Assembly (NCBI RefSeq): GCF_019396325.1
Contig: NZ_JAHKRO010000044.1
Coordinates: 1-64,000, forward strand
Reading direction: 5' to 3'
From: Nonomuraea ceibae
GTDB taxonomy: Bacteria > Actinomycetota > Actinomycetes > Streptosporangiales > Streptosporangiaceae
Length of the DNA: 64,000 bases
Shown: positions 15,690 through 24,536 of the stretch, piece after piece
Layout: the number at the start of each line of letters is the position of its first letter
How positions within the stretch are numbered: position 1 is the first letter of the stretch
Made by a program: the position numbers and the translations under genes
The notes under the pieces: generated by a model
What the model saw: only the letters and a program-made list of their open reading frames with translations
Databases searched by the model: none
Told to the model about the DNA's origin: nothing

Positions 15690-16802
15690 GTGAGCGCGGA
15701 CCTCCCGGACCGGCTCGCCCGGCACGCCGCGCCGGCCGGGTTCACCGGCGCGGCCATCTACGTGGCGGACCCGTGGCAGCGCTTCCTCGTGCCGCTGCCG
15801 GGCCAGCGGGACGCCTCGGGGGCGGTGCTGGAGCCGCTGGGCGTCGACGACAGCGTGGCGGGCCTGGCCTTCCGCAGCATGGAGCTGGTCCGGTCGGGCG
15901 CCTCGGCGGCCGGGGAGCAGGTGTGGGCGCCGCTGCTCGACGGCACGCAGCGGATCGGCGTGCTCGGCCTGACCGTGCCGCTGTTCGACGCCGCCGCCGA
16001 ACGGCGCGTCCGGCGGCTGGCCGCCCTGCTCGCCACGCTGGTGGCGGGCAGGCGGCAGCCCGGCGGCCACCAGGAGTGGCGCCCGCTGCCGGTCCGGGCC
16101 TTCGCCGGCGAGCGGGTGCTGGTCAGCGCGGCGCTGGAGCCGGCCTACGTGGTCGGCGGCGACGCCTTCGACCAGGCGGTCACCGGCGACGTCCTGCATC
16201 TGGCGATCTTCGACGCGATGGGGCACGACACCTCCGCCGGCCTGACGGCGGCGATCGCCATGGGCTGCTACCGCGACACCCGCCGCCGCGGCGCCGACCT
16301 GTGCGCCGCCGCCGAGGCGATCGACGCGGCGATCGCCGACCGGTTCGCCCGCACCCGGTTCGCCACCGGCGTGCTGGCCGCCCTCGACACCGCGACCGGC
16401 GAGCTGACCTGGGTCAACCGCGGCCACCACCCGCCGATGGTGCTGCGCCGCGGCCGGGTCGCGGCCACGCTGGAGACGCTGCCCGACCCGCCGATGGGCT
16501 TCCGGCTGGGCGCCGAGGCGGGCCCGTCACGCTTCAGGCTCGAACCCGGCGACCGGCTCGTCCTCTACACCGACGGCGTCGTCGAGGCCAAGAGCCCCGC
16601 CGGGGAGCCGTACGGGCTGGAGCGTTTCACCGAGTTCATCCTCCGCCGCGAGGCCGACGGCGTGAGCGCCCCCGAGACGCTGCGCCGCCTGATCCGGGCG
16701 ATCCTCGACCACCAGGACGGCCACCTCCAGGACGACGCCACCGTCCTGCTGGTCGAATGGCGGACGCTGCCGCGTCGCCACCCACGCCGCGAACGCCACT
16801 AA
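15690..16802 (+). CDS. GAF-like plus SpoIIE/PP2C serine phosphatase
   Basis: 370 residues from GTG 15690, five bases after the Dps stop. The N-terminal ~120 residues resemble a small GAF-type sensor (AAIYVADPWQRFLVPLPG to RIGVLGLTVPLFDAAAERRVRRLAALLATLV). The C-terminal PP2C/SpoIIE domain has VVGGDAFDQ, HLAIFDAMGHDTSAGLTAAIAMGCYR, LTWVNRGHHPPMVLRRG, DRLVLYTDGVVEAKS and LQDDATVLLVEW with the metal-binding aspartates. Such RsbU/RsbP-like phosphatases activate anti-anti-sigma factors in general stress pathways. No kinase or antagonist gene is adjacent, so the target is unknown. Confidence 0.88.
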   Translation: MSADLPDRLARHAAPAGFTGAAIYVADPWQRFLVPLPGQRDASGAVLEPLGVDDSVAGLAFRSMELVRSGASAAGEQVWAPLLDGTQRIGVLGLTVPLFDAAAERRVRRLAALLATLVAGRRQPGGHQEWRPLPVRAFAGERVLVSAALEPAYVVGGDAFDQAVTGDVLHLAIFDAMGHDTSAGLTAAIAMGCYRDTRRRGADLCAAAEAIDAAIADRFARTRFATGVLAALDTATGELTWVNRGHHPPMVLRRGRVAATLETLPDPPMGFRLGAEAGPSRFRLEPGDRLVLYTDGVVEAKSPAGEPYGLERFTEFILRREADGVSAPETLRRLIRAILDHQDGHLQDDATVLLVEWRTLPRRHPRRERH

Positions 16803-16808
16803 GTGGAA

Positions 16809-16852
16809 CGGCACGTGCCGTGTTGACACTCTGCCCGGCATCCGCCCAGAAT
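16809..16852 (+). promoter_or_regulatory. Promoter and palindrome upstream of the ABC exporter operon
   Basis: A sigma-70-type pair TTGACA (16823-16828) and CAGAAT (16847-16852) with an 18-base spacer precedes the ATPase gene. Directly upstream and touching the -35 is a 12-bp perfect palindrome CGGCACGTGCCG (16809-16820), a candidate binding site. Confidence 0.5.
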
Positions 16853-16885
16853 GAGCCAGCTCTCCCGAGATTCAGGAAGAAGGCC

Positions 16886-17641
16886 GTGTTCGATTCCCCC
16901 GTTCCCGCCGTCGAGGTGGCGGACCTCACCCAGCGCTTCGGGTCCGCGGTCGCCGTCGACCGGCTCAGCCTGAGCGTCCCGCCCGGGATGTTCTACGGCG
17001 TCGTCGGCCCGAACGGCGCCGGCAAGACCACCACCCTCATGGCCGTGTGCGGCCTGCGCGAGCCGACGTCCGGCACGATCAGGATCGCCGGCCACGACCT
17101 GCGCACCGCGCGCGAGGCCGCCCTCGCCCAGCTCGGCGTCATGATGGACGGGCTGTCCCTGCCCGAGCGGCTGACCGGCGCCGAGGTCCTGCGCTACAGC
17201 GCCGGGCTGCGCGGCCTGGACGACGGCTGGCAGGCCCGCGCGGGCGACCTGCTGGAGATCCTCGGCCTGGACGCGGTCCCGCGCACGCTGATCGTGGAGT
17301 ACTCCACCGGCATGCGCAAGAAGATCAATCTCGCGCTCGCGATGCTGCACCGGCCCCGCGTCCTCGTGCTGGACGAGCCGTTCGAAGCCATCGACCCCGT
17401 CTCGGCCCACTCCATCGAGCAGGTGCTCAAGCAGTACGTCGACGGGGGCGGCACCGTGCTCCTGTCGAGCCACATCATGGACTTCGTCGAACGCAACTGC
17501 CGCCGGGTGGCCGTGGTCGCCGGTGGACGGGTGCTGGTCGAAGGGCCGACCGAGGAGGTGGCTGCGGGCTCCACGCTGAACGAGCGCTTCATCGAGCTGG
17601 TCGGCGCCGACCCGGTGCGCCCGCTGGAGTGGCTGCGATGA
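16886..17641 (+). CDS. ABC transporter ATP-binding protein
   Basis: 251 residues from GTG 16886 with AGGAAGAAGG upstream. Walker A is GPNGAGKTTT and Walker B is VLVLDEPFEAIDP. The signature is VEYSTGMRKKINLALAML (STGM rather than LSGGQ, typical of the DrrA/CcmA-like exporter ATPases), and the H-loop is SSHIMDFVE. The C-terminal segment (LNERFIELVG) fits the same class. Coupled by ATGA overlap to the following membrane protein, so the two form an ABC-2-like exporter. Substrate unknown. Confidence 0.92.
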   Translation: MFDSPVPAVEVADLTQRFGSAVAVDRLSLSVPPGMFYGVVGPNGAGKTTTLMAVCGLREPTSGTIRIAGHDLRTAREAALAQLGVMMDGLSLPERLTGAEVLRYSAGLRGLDDGWQARAGDLLEILGLDAVPRTLIVEYSTGMRKKINLALAMLHRPRVLVLDEPFEAIDPVSAHSIEQVLKQYVDGGGTVLLSSHIMDFVERNCRRVAVVAGGRVLVEGPTEEVAAGSTLNERFIELVGADPVRPLEWLR

Positions 17642-19245
17642 CGGGCGCCCTGTTCGCGCTCAAGCTGCGCCTGCTGCGCAACGGCCCGCACAACGAGCGG
17701 GCCTTCGGCCTGGTCACCGGCCTGGTCCTGGCCGCCCTGGTGGTCGCGGGCTCGGCGCCGGCCGCCCGTGGCGTGATCCACGAGGGCTGGGTCGCGGTGG
17801 CGCTCACCGTGTGGGGCGGCATGTGGGTGTTCGGGCCGCTGGCTCAGCCGCGCCACGACCCCTCGGTCATCTCACGCGAGTGGCTGCGCGGCTATCCGCT
17901 GCGGCCCGGGCGGCTGGCGCGCGCGCTGTCCTGGACGGAACTGCTCGGCGTCGGGCCGCTGATCACCCTGGCGTGCCTGGCGTCCCTGGTGGTGCTGGCG
18001 GCGCCGGGCGGCCCCGCGGCGGCGGCGATCGCCGCGCTGGCCGCCGCCGCCCAGCTCTACCTGCTGATCTGGGCGGGCAAGACGGTGGCGGCGCTGGCCG
18101 CCTGGCTGCTGCAGACCCGGGCCGGGATGACCCTGGCGGCGCTGCAGACCGCGATCATGCTCGCGCTGTCGTTCGCCGGATGGGTGCCGATCGCCGCCTG
18201 GCTGCTGCCGCGGCTCGGTGAGGGGGACACCGCGCTCGTCATCCCCACGTTCGGGCATCTGCCCGCGCCCGTGATCGACGCGCTCACCGCCCTGCCCACC
18301 GGCTGGGGTTACGGCGTGGCGGTCGCCGTGCGTGACGGCGCCGGCTTCGGCGAGGTCGCGGCGCCGCTGGCGGGGCTGCTGGCCTGGGGCGTCCTGCTGC
18401 AGGCGGGCTGGATCGCGCTGACGGCGCGGGCGCTGCGCCGGCCGCCCCGCCGGGCGGTCCCGCGACGGCCGGCCGTGCCGGGCCGCCCGCTGCCGCTGCC
18501 CGGCACCAGCCCGCAGGTGGCGGCGGTCGTCTCGCGGGAGCTGGCCACCTGGCTGCGCGACCCGGCGCGCGGGGTGGAGCTGCGCAGCGCCTGGCTGACA
18601 CCGCTGCTGATGGCGGCCGTCATCGCGCTCACCGACTGGAGCTGGGCCCTGCCCCTGGTGGGGCCCGCGGCGGCGGTGTTCGGCGCGATGGTCGCGATCA
18701 ACACCTACGCCCTGGACGGCACGGCCCTGTGGCAGCTCCTCACCACCCCGGGCGCGCTCCGGGCGGACGTGCGCGGGCGCATGGCGGCCTGGGCGCTGCT
18801 GTTCGGCGTCCCGTCGGTGGCGCTGGCGGCCGTGCTGTGGGCCGTGACCGGCTCGCCCCTGGGCGGTGCCGCGCTCGGCGGCGCCGTCACGGCCGCCGCC
18901 GCCGGCTGCGCGGCGGCGCCGCTGCTCGCGCTCGTGATGCCGGCCGTGGGCGCCGACGCCCGCGATCGCGTCCACCCCGGCCAGCAGGCGGGCGATCCGA
19001 CCGGCGGCCAGATGACGATCTTCCCGGTGGTCCTGGCGGCCGCCGCCGTGCCCGGCGTCGCCGGCGCGCTCGCCGGCGGCCCGGGGTGGGTGGCCGCCGC
19101 CGTCCTCCTGGCCGGTGCTCTCCTCTACGCCACCCCGGTGCTCAGCGTGCGCCTGCTCCACCGGCGCGGCCCCGGCCTCCTGGACGCGATGGCCTCGCGC
19201 GACGCCGCCGTGCTCCGCCCGGCCGCACTCAAGGCCGAGCGGTAG
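17638..19245 (+). CDS. ABC exporter membrane subunit
   Basis: 535 residues with roughly a dozen hydrophobic segments in two sets, separated by a cytoplasmic stretch (ALRRPPRRAVPRRPAVPGRPLPLPG) and SREL-ATWLRDPARGVELRSAWLTPLL, an arrangement seen in large actinobacterial ABC-2-type permeases. No soluble domain. Starts inside the stop of the ATPase gene (ATGA). It is named as a transporter subunit from this coupling and from its topology, not from a recognised motif, so the family label is moderate. Confidence 0.78.
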   Translation: MTGALFALKLRLLRNGPHNERAFGLVTGLVLAALVVAGSAPAARGVIHEGWVAVALTVWGGMWVFGPLAQPRHDPSVISREWLRGYPLRPGRLARALSWTELLGVGPLITLACLASLVVLAAPGGPAAAAIAALAAAAQLYLLIWAGKTVAALAAWLLQTRAGMTLAALQTAIMLALSFAGWVPIAAWLLPRLGEGDTALVIPTFGHLPAPVIDALTALPTGWGYGVAVAVRDGAGFGEVAAPLAGLLAWGVLLQAGWIALTARALRRPPRRAVPRRPAVPGRPLPLPGTSPQVAAVVSRELATWLRDPARGVELRSAWLTPLLMAAVIALTDWSWALPLVGPAAAVFGAMVAINTYALDGTALWQLLTTPGALRADVRGRMAAWALLFGVPSVALAAVLWAVTGSPLGGAALGGAVTAAAAGCAAAPLLALVMPAVGADARDRVHPGQQAGDPTGGQMTIFPVVLAAAAVPGVAGALAGGPGWVAAAVLLAGALLYATPVLSVRLLHRRGPGLLDAMASRDAAVLRPAALKAER

Positions 19246-19260
19246 CGGCGGCCGGGCTCG

Positions 19261-21711
19261 TCACTGGACGGCCTTGATCACCGCGTCCGCGATGGCGCGC
19301 GGGCTCACCCCGAAGTGCTCCCGCGCCGCCTCCCGCGTGTCGGACAGGCCGAAGCCGTCGGTGCCGAGCGACGTCCACGGGCGGCCGATCCACGGGTGGA
19401 TCTGGTCCGGCACCGCCCGCATCCAGTCGCTCACCGCGATCACCGGCCCCTGCGTGTCCGCCATCGCCCGCTGCAGATACGGCACGCCGTCGGCGGCCAT
19501 CGCGTCGCGCCGCAGCTCGCTCCAGGAGGTCACCGACCACACGTCCACGCCCAGCCCGTACTCCTCCTTCAGCAGCCGCTGCGCCTCCAGCGCCCAGTGG
19601 ATCGCGGTGCCGCTGGCCAGCAGGTGGGCCCGCCCGCCGCCCTCGGAGCAGCGGTAGAGGCCCCTGAGGATGCCCTCCTCGACGCCCTCCGGCATCGCCG
19701 GCTGGGGCAGCGGCTCGTTGTAGAGCGTGAGGTAGTAGAACACGTCCTCGCCCGCCGGCCCGTACATCCTGCGCAGCCCCTCCCGGACGATCACGGCCAC
19801 CTCGTAGCCGAACGCCGGGTCGTAGGCCAGGCACGCCGGGTTGGCCGAGGCGAGCAGCTGCGAGTGGCCGTCGGCGTGCTGCAGCCCCTCGCCCGTCATC
19901 GTGGTGCGCCCGGCCGTCGCGCCGACGAGGAAGCCGCGGCCGAGCTGGTCGGCCAGCGCCCACATCTGGTCGCCGGTCCGCTGCCAGCCGAACATCGAGT
20001 AGAAGATGTAGAACGGGATCATCGCCTCGCCGTGGGTGGCGTAGCTGGAGGCCGCGGCGGTGAACGACGCCATCGACCCGGCCTCGGTGATGCCCTCGAT
20101 GAGGATCTGCCCGTCGACCGCCTCCTTGTAGGCCAGCAGCAGCTCCCGGTCGACCGCGTCGTAGCGCTGGCCGAGCGGCGAGTAGATCTTCGCGGTGGGG
20201 AAGAGCGACTCCATGCCGAACGTCCTGGCTTCGTCGGGCACGATCGGCACCCACCGGCGGCCGGTCTCCGGGTCCTTCATCAGCTCCTTGACCAGGCGCA
20301 CGAACGCCATCGTGGTGGCGATCCGCCCGCCCCCCTTGGCCGCCGCCTGGAAGGGCCGCTCCGCGGGCGGGGGCAGCGGCGCGTACGAGACGGTCCGGCG
20401 CGGGATCGGGCCGCCGAGCGCGGCCCGCCGCTCGGCCAGGTAGCGCGCCTCCGCCGAGCCGGGGCCGGGGTGCAGGTACGGCGGCAGGTCGCCGCTCAGC
20501 GCCTCGTCCGGGACGGGCAGGCCGAGCCGGTCGCGCATGGCGGCGAACTCGTCCTGGGTGAGCTTCTTCATCTGGTGGTTGGCGTTGCGCGCCTCGACCC
20601 CGGCGCCGAGCGTCCAGCCCTTCACCGTCTGCACCAGCACCACCGTGGGCGCGCCCCGGTGGTCGAGCGCCGCCCGGTAGGCGGCGTGCACCTTGCGCGG
20701 CTCGTGCCCGGCCCGCGACCCGCCGACGATCGCGCGCAACTGGTCGTCGCTGTAGGGCGCGGCGACGGCCTCCAGCCCGGCGAACAGGCTCTGCCTGATG
20801 TACGCGCCGGTCGAGGCCGCGTACGTCTGGAACTGGCCGTCCGGCACGGCGGAGAGCCTGGCCACCAGCTCGTCCGAGCCGAGCAGCCCGTCCCAGTCGC
20901 GGCCCCACAGCGCCTTGACCACGTGCCAGCCCGCGCCCCTGAACACGCTCTCCAACTCCTGCACGACGCTGGTGTTGCCGCGTACGGGCCCGTCGAGGCG
21001 CTGCAGGTTGCAGTTGACGACGAAGGTGAGGTTGTCCAGCCCCTCGCGGGCGGCCAGGGTGAGCGCGGCGGTGGCCTCCGGCTCGTCCATCTCCCCGTCG
21101 CCGAGGAACGCCCACACGTGGCTGCGCGAGGTGTCCTTGATCCCCCGGTTCAGCAAGTAGCGGTTGAACCGCGCCTGGTAGACGGCGTTGAGCGGGCCCA
21201 GGCCCATCGACACCGTGGGGAACTGCCAGAAGCCGGGCATCGCCCGCGGATGCGGGTAGGAGGGCAGCCCGCCGGCGGTCTCCCGCCTGAACAGGTCGAG
21301 CTGCGCCTCGCTCAGCCGCCCCTCCAGGAACGCGCGCGCGTACACGCCGGGGGAGGCGTGGCCCTGGAAGTAGACCTGGTCGTCGGCGCCGTGGAAGAAG
21401 TGGTTGAACCCGACCTCGTACAGCCAGGCGGCCGAGGCGTAGGTGGCCATGTGGCCGCCGAGGCCGAGGACGCTGCCCCGGGTGACCATGGCCGCCGCGT
21501 TCCACCGGTCGTAGGCGGCGATGCGCTCCTCCAGCTCCAGGTCGCCCGGGTAGGCGGGCTCCCGCTCGGTGGGCACGGTGTTGAGCGGGCGCGTGCCGGT
21601 GGCGAGCCTGCGCAGCAGGAACTCGGCGCGCTCGTCACCGGCGGCCCGGCGCACCGCCTCCAGCGACTCCAGCCACTCCGCGGTCTCCTGAGGGTCCAGA
21701 TCTCTCTCCAT
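19261..21711 (-). CDS. aceE: Pyruvate dehydrogenase E1 component, homodimeric AceE type
   Basis: 816 residues from ATG 21711 with GGAGG upstream. This thiamine-diphosphate enzyme decarboxylates pyruvate and reductively acetylates the lipoyl group of E2. It shows LGGHMATYASAAWLYEVGFNHFF near the N-terminus, the ThDP-binding motif GDGEMDEPEA...LDNLTFVVNCNLQ, KGWTLG, the transketolase-like part MIPFYIFYSMFGWQRTGDQMWA, and the C-terminal VSDWMRAVPDQI. It is shorter than the roughly 890-920 residues typical of AceE but all core motifs are present. E2 and E3 are not adjacent, which is usual in actinobacteria. A divergent GntR regulator with an operator palindrome in the 48-base gap probably controls it. 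Confidence 0.95.
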   Translation of the reverse strand: MERDLDPQETAEWLESLEAVRRAAGDERAEFLLRRLATGTRPLNTVPTEREPAYPGDLELEERIAAYDRWNAAAMVTRGSVLGLGGHMATYASAAWLYEVGFNHFFHGADDQVYFQGHASPGVYARAFLEGRLSEAQLDLFRRETAGGLPSYPHPRAMPGFWQFPTVSMGLGPLNAVYQARFNRYLLNRGIKDTSRSHVWAFLGDGEMDEPEATAALTLAAREGLDNLTFVVNCNLQRLDGPVRGNTSVVQELESVFRGAGWHVVKALWGRDWDGLLGSDELVARLSAVPDGQFQTYAASTGAYIRQSLFAGLEAVAAPYSDDQLRAIVGGSRAGHEPRKVHAAYRAALDHRGAPTVVLVQTVKGWTLGAGVEARNANHQMKKLTQDEFAAMRDRLGLPVPDEALSGDLPPYLHPGPGSAEARYLAERRAALGGPIPRRTVSYAPLPPPAERPFQAAAKGGGRIATTMAFVRLVKELMKDPETGRRWVPIVPDEARTFGMESLFPTAKIYSPLGQRYDAVDRELLLAYKEAVDGQILIEGITEAGSMASFTAAASSYATHGEAMIPFYIFYSMFGWQRTGDQMWALADQLGRGFLVGATAGRTTMTGEGLQHADGHSQLLASANPACLAYDPAFGYEVAVIVREGLRRMYGPAGEDVFYYLTLYNEPLPQPAMPEGVEEGILRGLYRCSEGGGRAHLLASGTAIHWALEAQRLLKEEYGLGVDVWSVTSWSELRRDAMAADGVPYLQRAMADTQGPVIAVSDWMRAVPDQIHPWIGRPWTSLGTDGFGLSDTREAAREHFGVSPRAIADAVIKAVQ

Positions 21712-21729
21712 GCCTCCATTAAACACCCT

Positions 21730-21741
21730 ATGATCGATCAT
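21730..21741. promoter_or_regulatory. Candidate GntR operator between aceE and its regulator
   Basis: Perfect 12-bp palindrome ATGATCGATCAT in a 48-base divergent gap. The word CTATGAT that enters it (from 21728) recurs at 21747-21753, where TATGAT is also a -10 box lying 6 bases before the regulator ATG. FadR-type GntR proteins bind short palindromes of this size, so autoregulation plus aceE control is likely. Confidence 0.55.
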
Positions 21742-21759
21742 CCGGTCTATGATGGTCGG

Positions 21760-22374
21760 ATGAATCCGGTCGAACGGTCCCCGCTCCGCGACGAGATCCG
21801 CCAGGTGCTGCTGGACGGCCTGATCGACGGCCGGTGGGAGCCCGGCGACCGCATCGTCGAGCGCCGCCTCGCCACCGAGCTCCAGGTCAGCCAGGCCCCG
21901 GTCCGCGAGGCGCTGCGCGAGCTGGAGGCGCTGCGGCTGATCGAGACGGTCCCCAACCGGGGCGCCCGCGTGCGCGCGTTCACCGCCGCCGACCTGCGCG
22001 AGGTCTACCAGGTCAGAGCCTGCCTGGAGGAGAAGGCCGCCACGCTCGGCCACCCCGACGCCGACGCGCTGGAGCTCCACCTGACCCGGCTGCACGAGGC
22101 CGCGACCGCCGGCTCGCTCACGGACCAGGTGCGGCACAGCGTCGCCTTCCACCGCGAGATCGTCGCCGCCTCGGGCAACGCCGTGCTCGCGTCCGTGTGG
22201 GAGTCCCTGGGCATCGAGGTGTGGACCCACCTGTCGATCCGCCTGTTCAGGGTGCGGCTGCACGAGAACGCGGCCGACCACGGGCCGATCGTCGAGGCGT
22301 TCCGGCGCGGCGACCCGGCCGTGGGCCGCCTGCTGCACGACCACGTCCTCGGCTACGCCCCTCCGCAGCCATAA
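21760..22374 (+). CDS. GntR-family (FadR/FCD) transcriptional regulator
   Basis: 204 residues. N-terminal winged HTH: LRDEIRQVLLDGLIDGRWEPGDRIVERRLATELQVSQAPVREALRELEALRLIETVPNRGARV. C-terminal FCD helical domain with the metal/ligand-binding histidines in VAFHREIVAASGN and the final H-rich LLHDHV. FCD regulators sense organic acids; next to pyruvate dehydrogenase E1 a PdhR-like role (pyruvate or related acid) is reasonable inference. The -10 box TATGAT ends 6 bases before the ATG, consistent with a leaderless transcript. Confidence 0.93.
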   Translation: MNPVERSPLRDEIRQVLLDGLIDGRWEPGDRIVERRLATELQVSQAPVREALRELEALRLIETVPNRGARVRAFTAADLREVYQVRACLEEKAATLGHPDADALELHLTRLHEAATAGSLTDQVRHSVAFHREIVAASGNAVLASVWESLGIEVWTHLSIRLFRVRLHENAADHGPIVEAFRRGDPAVGRLLHDHVLGYAPPQP

Positions 22375-22403
22375 GCCCCAGCGGAGCGGGCAGGGGCAGC
22401 GGC

Positions 22404-23204
22404 ATGGGCAACGGGTACGACAAGGTGGCGATCGTCACGGGGGCCGACTCCGGCATCGGCAGGGCGACCGCCGTGGCACTGGCCGAGCAGGGATTCGACG
22501 TGGGCATCACCTATCACGCCGACCGCGACGGCGCCGAGGAGACCGCACGGCAGGTGCGCGAGCTCGGCCGGGCGCCGGCCGTGCGCGGGCACGACCTCAC
22601 CGATCCGGAACGCGCCGCGGGCGTCGTCGACGAGCTGGCCGACGAGCTCGGCGGGCTCGGCGCGCTGGTCAACAACGCCGGCACCGGCACCGCCGAGCCG
22701 CTGCTGGACATGGGGTACGACCGCTGGCGCTCGGTCGTGGCGGTCGACCTCGACGGGCCGTTCCTGTGCGCGCAGCGGGCCGCCCGCCGCATGATCGCCT
22801 CCGGCAGGGGCGGGCGCGTCGTCAACGTCACCAGCGTGCACGAGGAGCACCCGCGCGTCGGCGCAGGGCCGTACTGCGCGGCCAAGGGCGGGCTGCGGAT
22901 GCTCAGCCGGGTGCTGGCCCTGGAGCTGGCCGAGTACGGCATCACGGTCAACACCGTGGCGCCGGGCGAGATCGCCACGCCGATGACCGGGCAGGAGGAC
23001 CTGCCGCCGCAGCCGGGCACCCGGCCCGGCTACCCGGTGCCGAGGCCGGGCGACGCCCGCGAGGTCGCCGCCGTGATCGCCTTCCTGGTGAGCCCCGGCG
23101 CCTCGTACGTGACGGGCGCGAGCGTGTTCGTGGACGGCGGCCTCGGCCTGATGGGACCGCAGGCCGCCGGCGCGCTCGGCTCGGGCGACTGGCGCACGGG
23201 CTGA
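22404..23204 (+). CDS. Short-chain dehydrogenase/reductase (SDR)
   Basis: 266 residues of the classical SDR fold. NAD(P)-binding TGADSGIGRATA, structural NNAGTG, catalytic Ser in VTSVHEEHPRVG, and Y-x-x-x-K in PYCAAKGG, with the C-terminal VTGASVFVDGGLGL. Sequence style matches glucose-1-dehydrogenase/3-oxoacyl-reductase-like SDRs; substrate unknown. The acidic/basic pattern after strand 2 (TYHADRDGA) gives no firm cofactor choice. Same strand as the GntR gene, 29 bases downstream, so it may be cotranscribed. Confidence 0.9.
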   Translation: MGNGYDKVAIVTGADSGIGRATAVALAEQGFDVGITYHADRDGAEETARQVRELGRAPAVRGHDLTDPERAAGVVDELADELGGLGALVNNAGTGTAEPLLDMGYDRWRSVVAVDLDGPFLCAQRAARRMIASGRGGRVVNVTSVHEEHPRVGAGPYCAAKGGLRMLSRVLALELAEYGITVNTVAPGEIATPMTGQEDLPPQPGTRPGYPVPRPGDAREVAAVIAFLVSPGASYVTGASVFVDGGLGLMGPQAAGALGSGDWRTG

Positions 23205-23208
23205 GCAC

Positions 23209-23252
23209 GCGGGCTGACCGCAACAGCAGGCCGCGCCGGACCGTCAGCCCGC
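23209..23252. terminator. Inverted repeat between convergent SDR and aldo-keto reductase genes
   Basis: Perfect 10-base arms GCGGGCTGAC (23209-23218) and GTCAGCCCGC (23243-23252) separated by 24 bases, spanning the 39-base gap and the reductase stop codon. It is a likely bidirectional terminator. Confidence 0.5.
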
Positions 23253-24218
23253 CAGGCCGGCCTCCTTGGCGGCGGCGTCGATGGCCGCGAGCTCGTCGGC
23301 GGTGAAGTCCAGGCGGTCCACGGCGGCCACGTTCGCCTCCAACTGCTCGGGGCTGGAGGCGCCCACGAGCACCGAGGTGACGCGCGGGTCGCGCAGCGCC
23401 CAGGCGAGCGCGAGCTGGGCCACCGACTGGCCGCGCGCCCGCGCCAGCCCGGCGAGCGCCCGGACGAACGCCAGCACCTGCGGCGTCACCCGGTCCGGCG
23501 TGAGGAAGCGCCCCTCGGCGGCACGCGAGTCGGCGGGGATGCCGTCGAGATAGCGGTCGGTGAGCAGCCCCTGCGCCAGCGGCGAGTAGACGACGCAGCC
23601 GACCCCGTGCTCCTCCAGCACGCCCAGCAGCGAGTCCTCGATCTCCCGGTTGAGCAGCGAGTAGGACGGCTGGTGCACCAGGAGCGGCGTGCCGAGCTCG
23701 CGCAGCAGCCGGGCGGCCTCGGCGGTGCGCTGCGGGGAGAAGTTGGACACGCCCACGTACAGCGCCCGCCCGGTTCGCACCAGGTGGTCGAGCGTCGCCA
23801 CCTGCTCCTCCAGCGGGGTGTCCGGATCGTCCCGGTGCAGGTAGAAAATGTCGACGAAGTCGAGCTCCAGCCGGGCCAGCGAGCGGTCCAGCGTGGCGAG
23901 CAGGTGCTTGCGCGAGTTGCCCTTGCCGTACGGGCCGTCCCACATGGGGTTGCCGCCCTTGGTGGTCACCACCACCTCGTCGCGCAGCGAGCGCGGCAGC
24001 AGCCGGCCGAACGCCGACTCGGCTGCGCCCAGCGGCGGGCCGTAGCGGTCGGCGATGTCGACATGCGTGATGCCCAGGTCGAAAGCCTTGTGCAGGATCG
24101 CCCGCTGCCCGTCGAGCGGCTTGCCGCCGCCGAAGTTGTGCCACAGGCCGAGCGACACGGCGGGAAGCAGGAGGCCGCTACGGCCACACCTTCTGTACGG
24201 CTGGCGTTCGTAGTCCAC
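23244..24218 (-). CDS. Aldo/keto reductase, YghZ-like
   Basis: 324-residue NADPH-dependent TIM-barrel reductase from GTG 24218 with GGAAGG upstream. Catalytic tetrad residues are visible: D and Y in DIADRYGP, K in VTTKGGN, H in DIFYLHRDDPDTPLEE. The segment WDGPYGKGNSRKHLLATLDRSLARL is characteristic of the AKR14/YghZ (glyceraldehyde-3-phosphate or methylglyoxal reductase) group. The C-terminal cofactor motif is VLVGASSPEQLEANV. Downstream of the P450/ferredoxin genes on the same strand with a 91-base gap, so possibly in that transcript. Confidence 0.92.
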   Translation of the reverse strand: MDYERQPYRRCGRSGLLLPAVSLGLWHNFGGGKPLDGQRAILHKAFDLGITHVDIADRYGPPLGAAESAFGRLLPRSLRDEVVVTTKGGNPMWDGPYGKGNSRKHLLATLDRSLARLELDFVDIFYLHRDDPDTPLEEQVATLDHLVRTGRALYVGVSNFSPQRTAEAARLLRELGTPLLVHQPSYSLLNREIEDSLLGVLEEHGVGCVVYSPLAQGLLTDRYLDGIPADSRAAEGRFLTPDRVTPQVLAFVRALAGLARARGQSVAQLALAWALRDPRVTSVLVGASSPEQLEANVAAVDRLDFTADELAAIDAAAKEAGLAG

Positions 24219-24309
24219 GGTGCACCTTCCGGCGTGATCAACAGGATGGGCGACATATCCGTCGTGCCCTGATGAATCACCGTAGCGGCATCTCCCCGGC
24301 CCGCCCGGG

Positions 24310-24501
24310 TCAGCCGAGCTCGATGGCCGCCCCCGGGCACACCGCCGCCGCCTCACGGACCGCGTCGTGCTGGTCCGCGCCCGGCTCGGCCTGGAGCACG
24401 ACGGCGATGCCGTCGTCGTCACGCTGGTCGAACACCTCCGGCGCGATCAGCACGCACTGCCCGGCGCCGCAGCACTTGTCCTCGTCGACGATGACCTTCA
24501 T
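24310..24501 (-). CDS. Small [3Fe-4S]-type ferredoxin, P450 partner
   Basis: 63 residues. Cluster ligands C10 or C11, C16 and C55-P (pattern CCGAGQC ... CP) match the one-cluster ferredoxins encoded beside actinobacterial P450s (SuaB/FdxH type). It shuttles electrons from a reductase to the P450. It lies 35 bases downstream of the P450 gene. Because the reductase gene of this operon is broken, it must be reduced by a reductase encoded elsewhere if it works. Confidence 0.92.
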   Translation of the reverse strand: MKVIVDEDKCCGAGQCVLIAPEVFDQRDDDGIAVVLQAEPGADQHDAVREAAAVCPGAAIELG

Positions 24502-24536
24502 TCCGATCCTCCCCTTTCCGATGACCAGCGGACCGG

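Noticed and set aside
19315..21759. Long plus-strand open frame opposite aceE
   Set aside because: It is antisense shadow; only the last part from ATG 21760 (GntR regulator) is real. The aceE frame has continuous motif support.
24219..24422. N-terminal extension of the aldo-keto reductase frame to 24422
   Set aside because: The extra 68 codons overlap the ferredoxin gene region and lack homology; GTG 24218 has a strong ribosome site.
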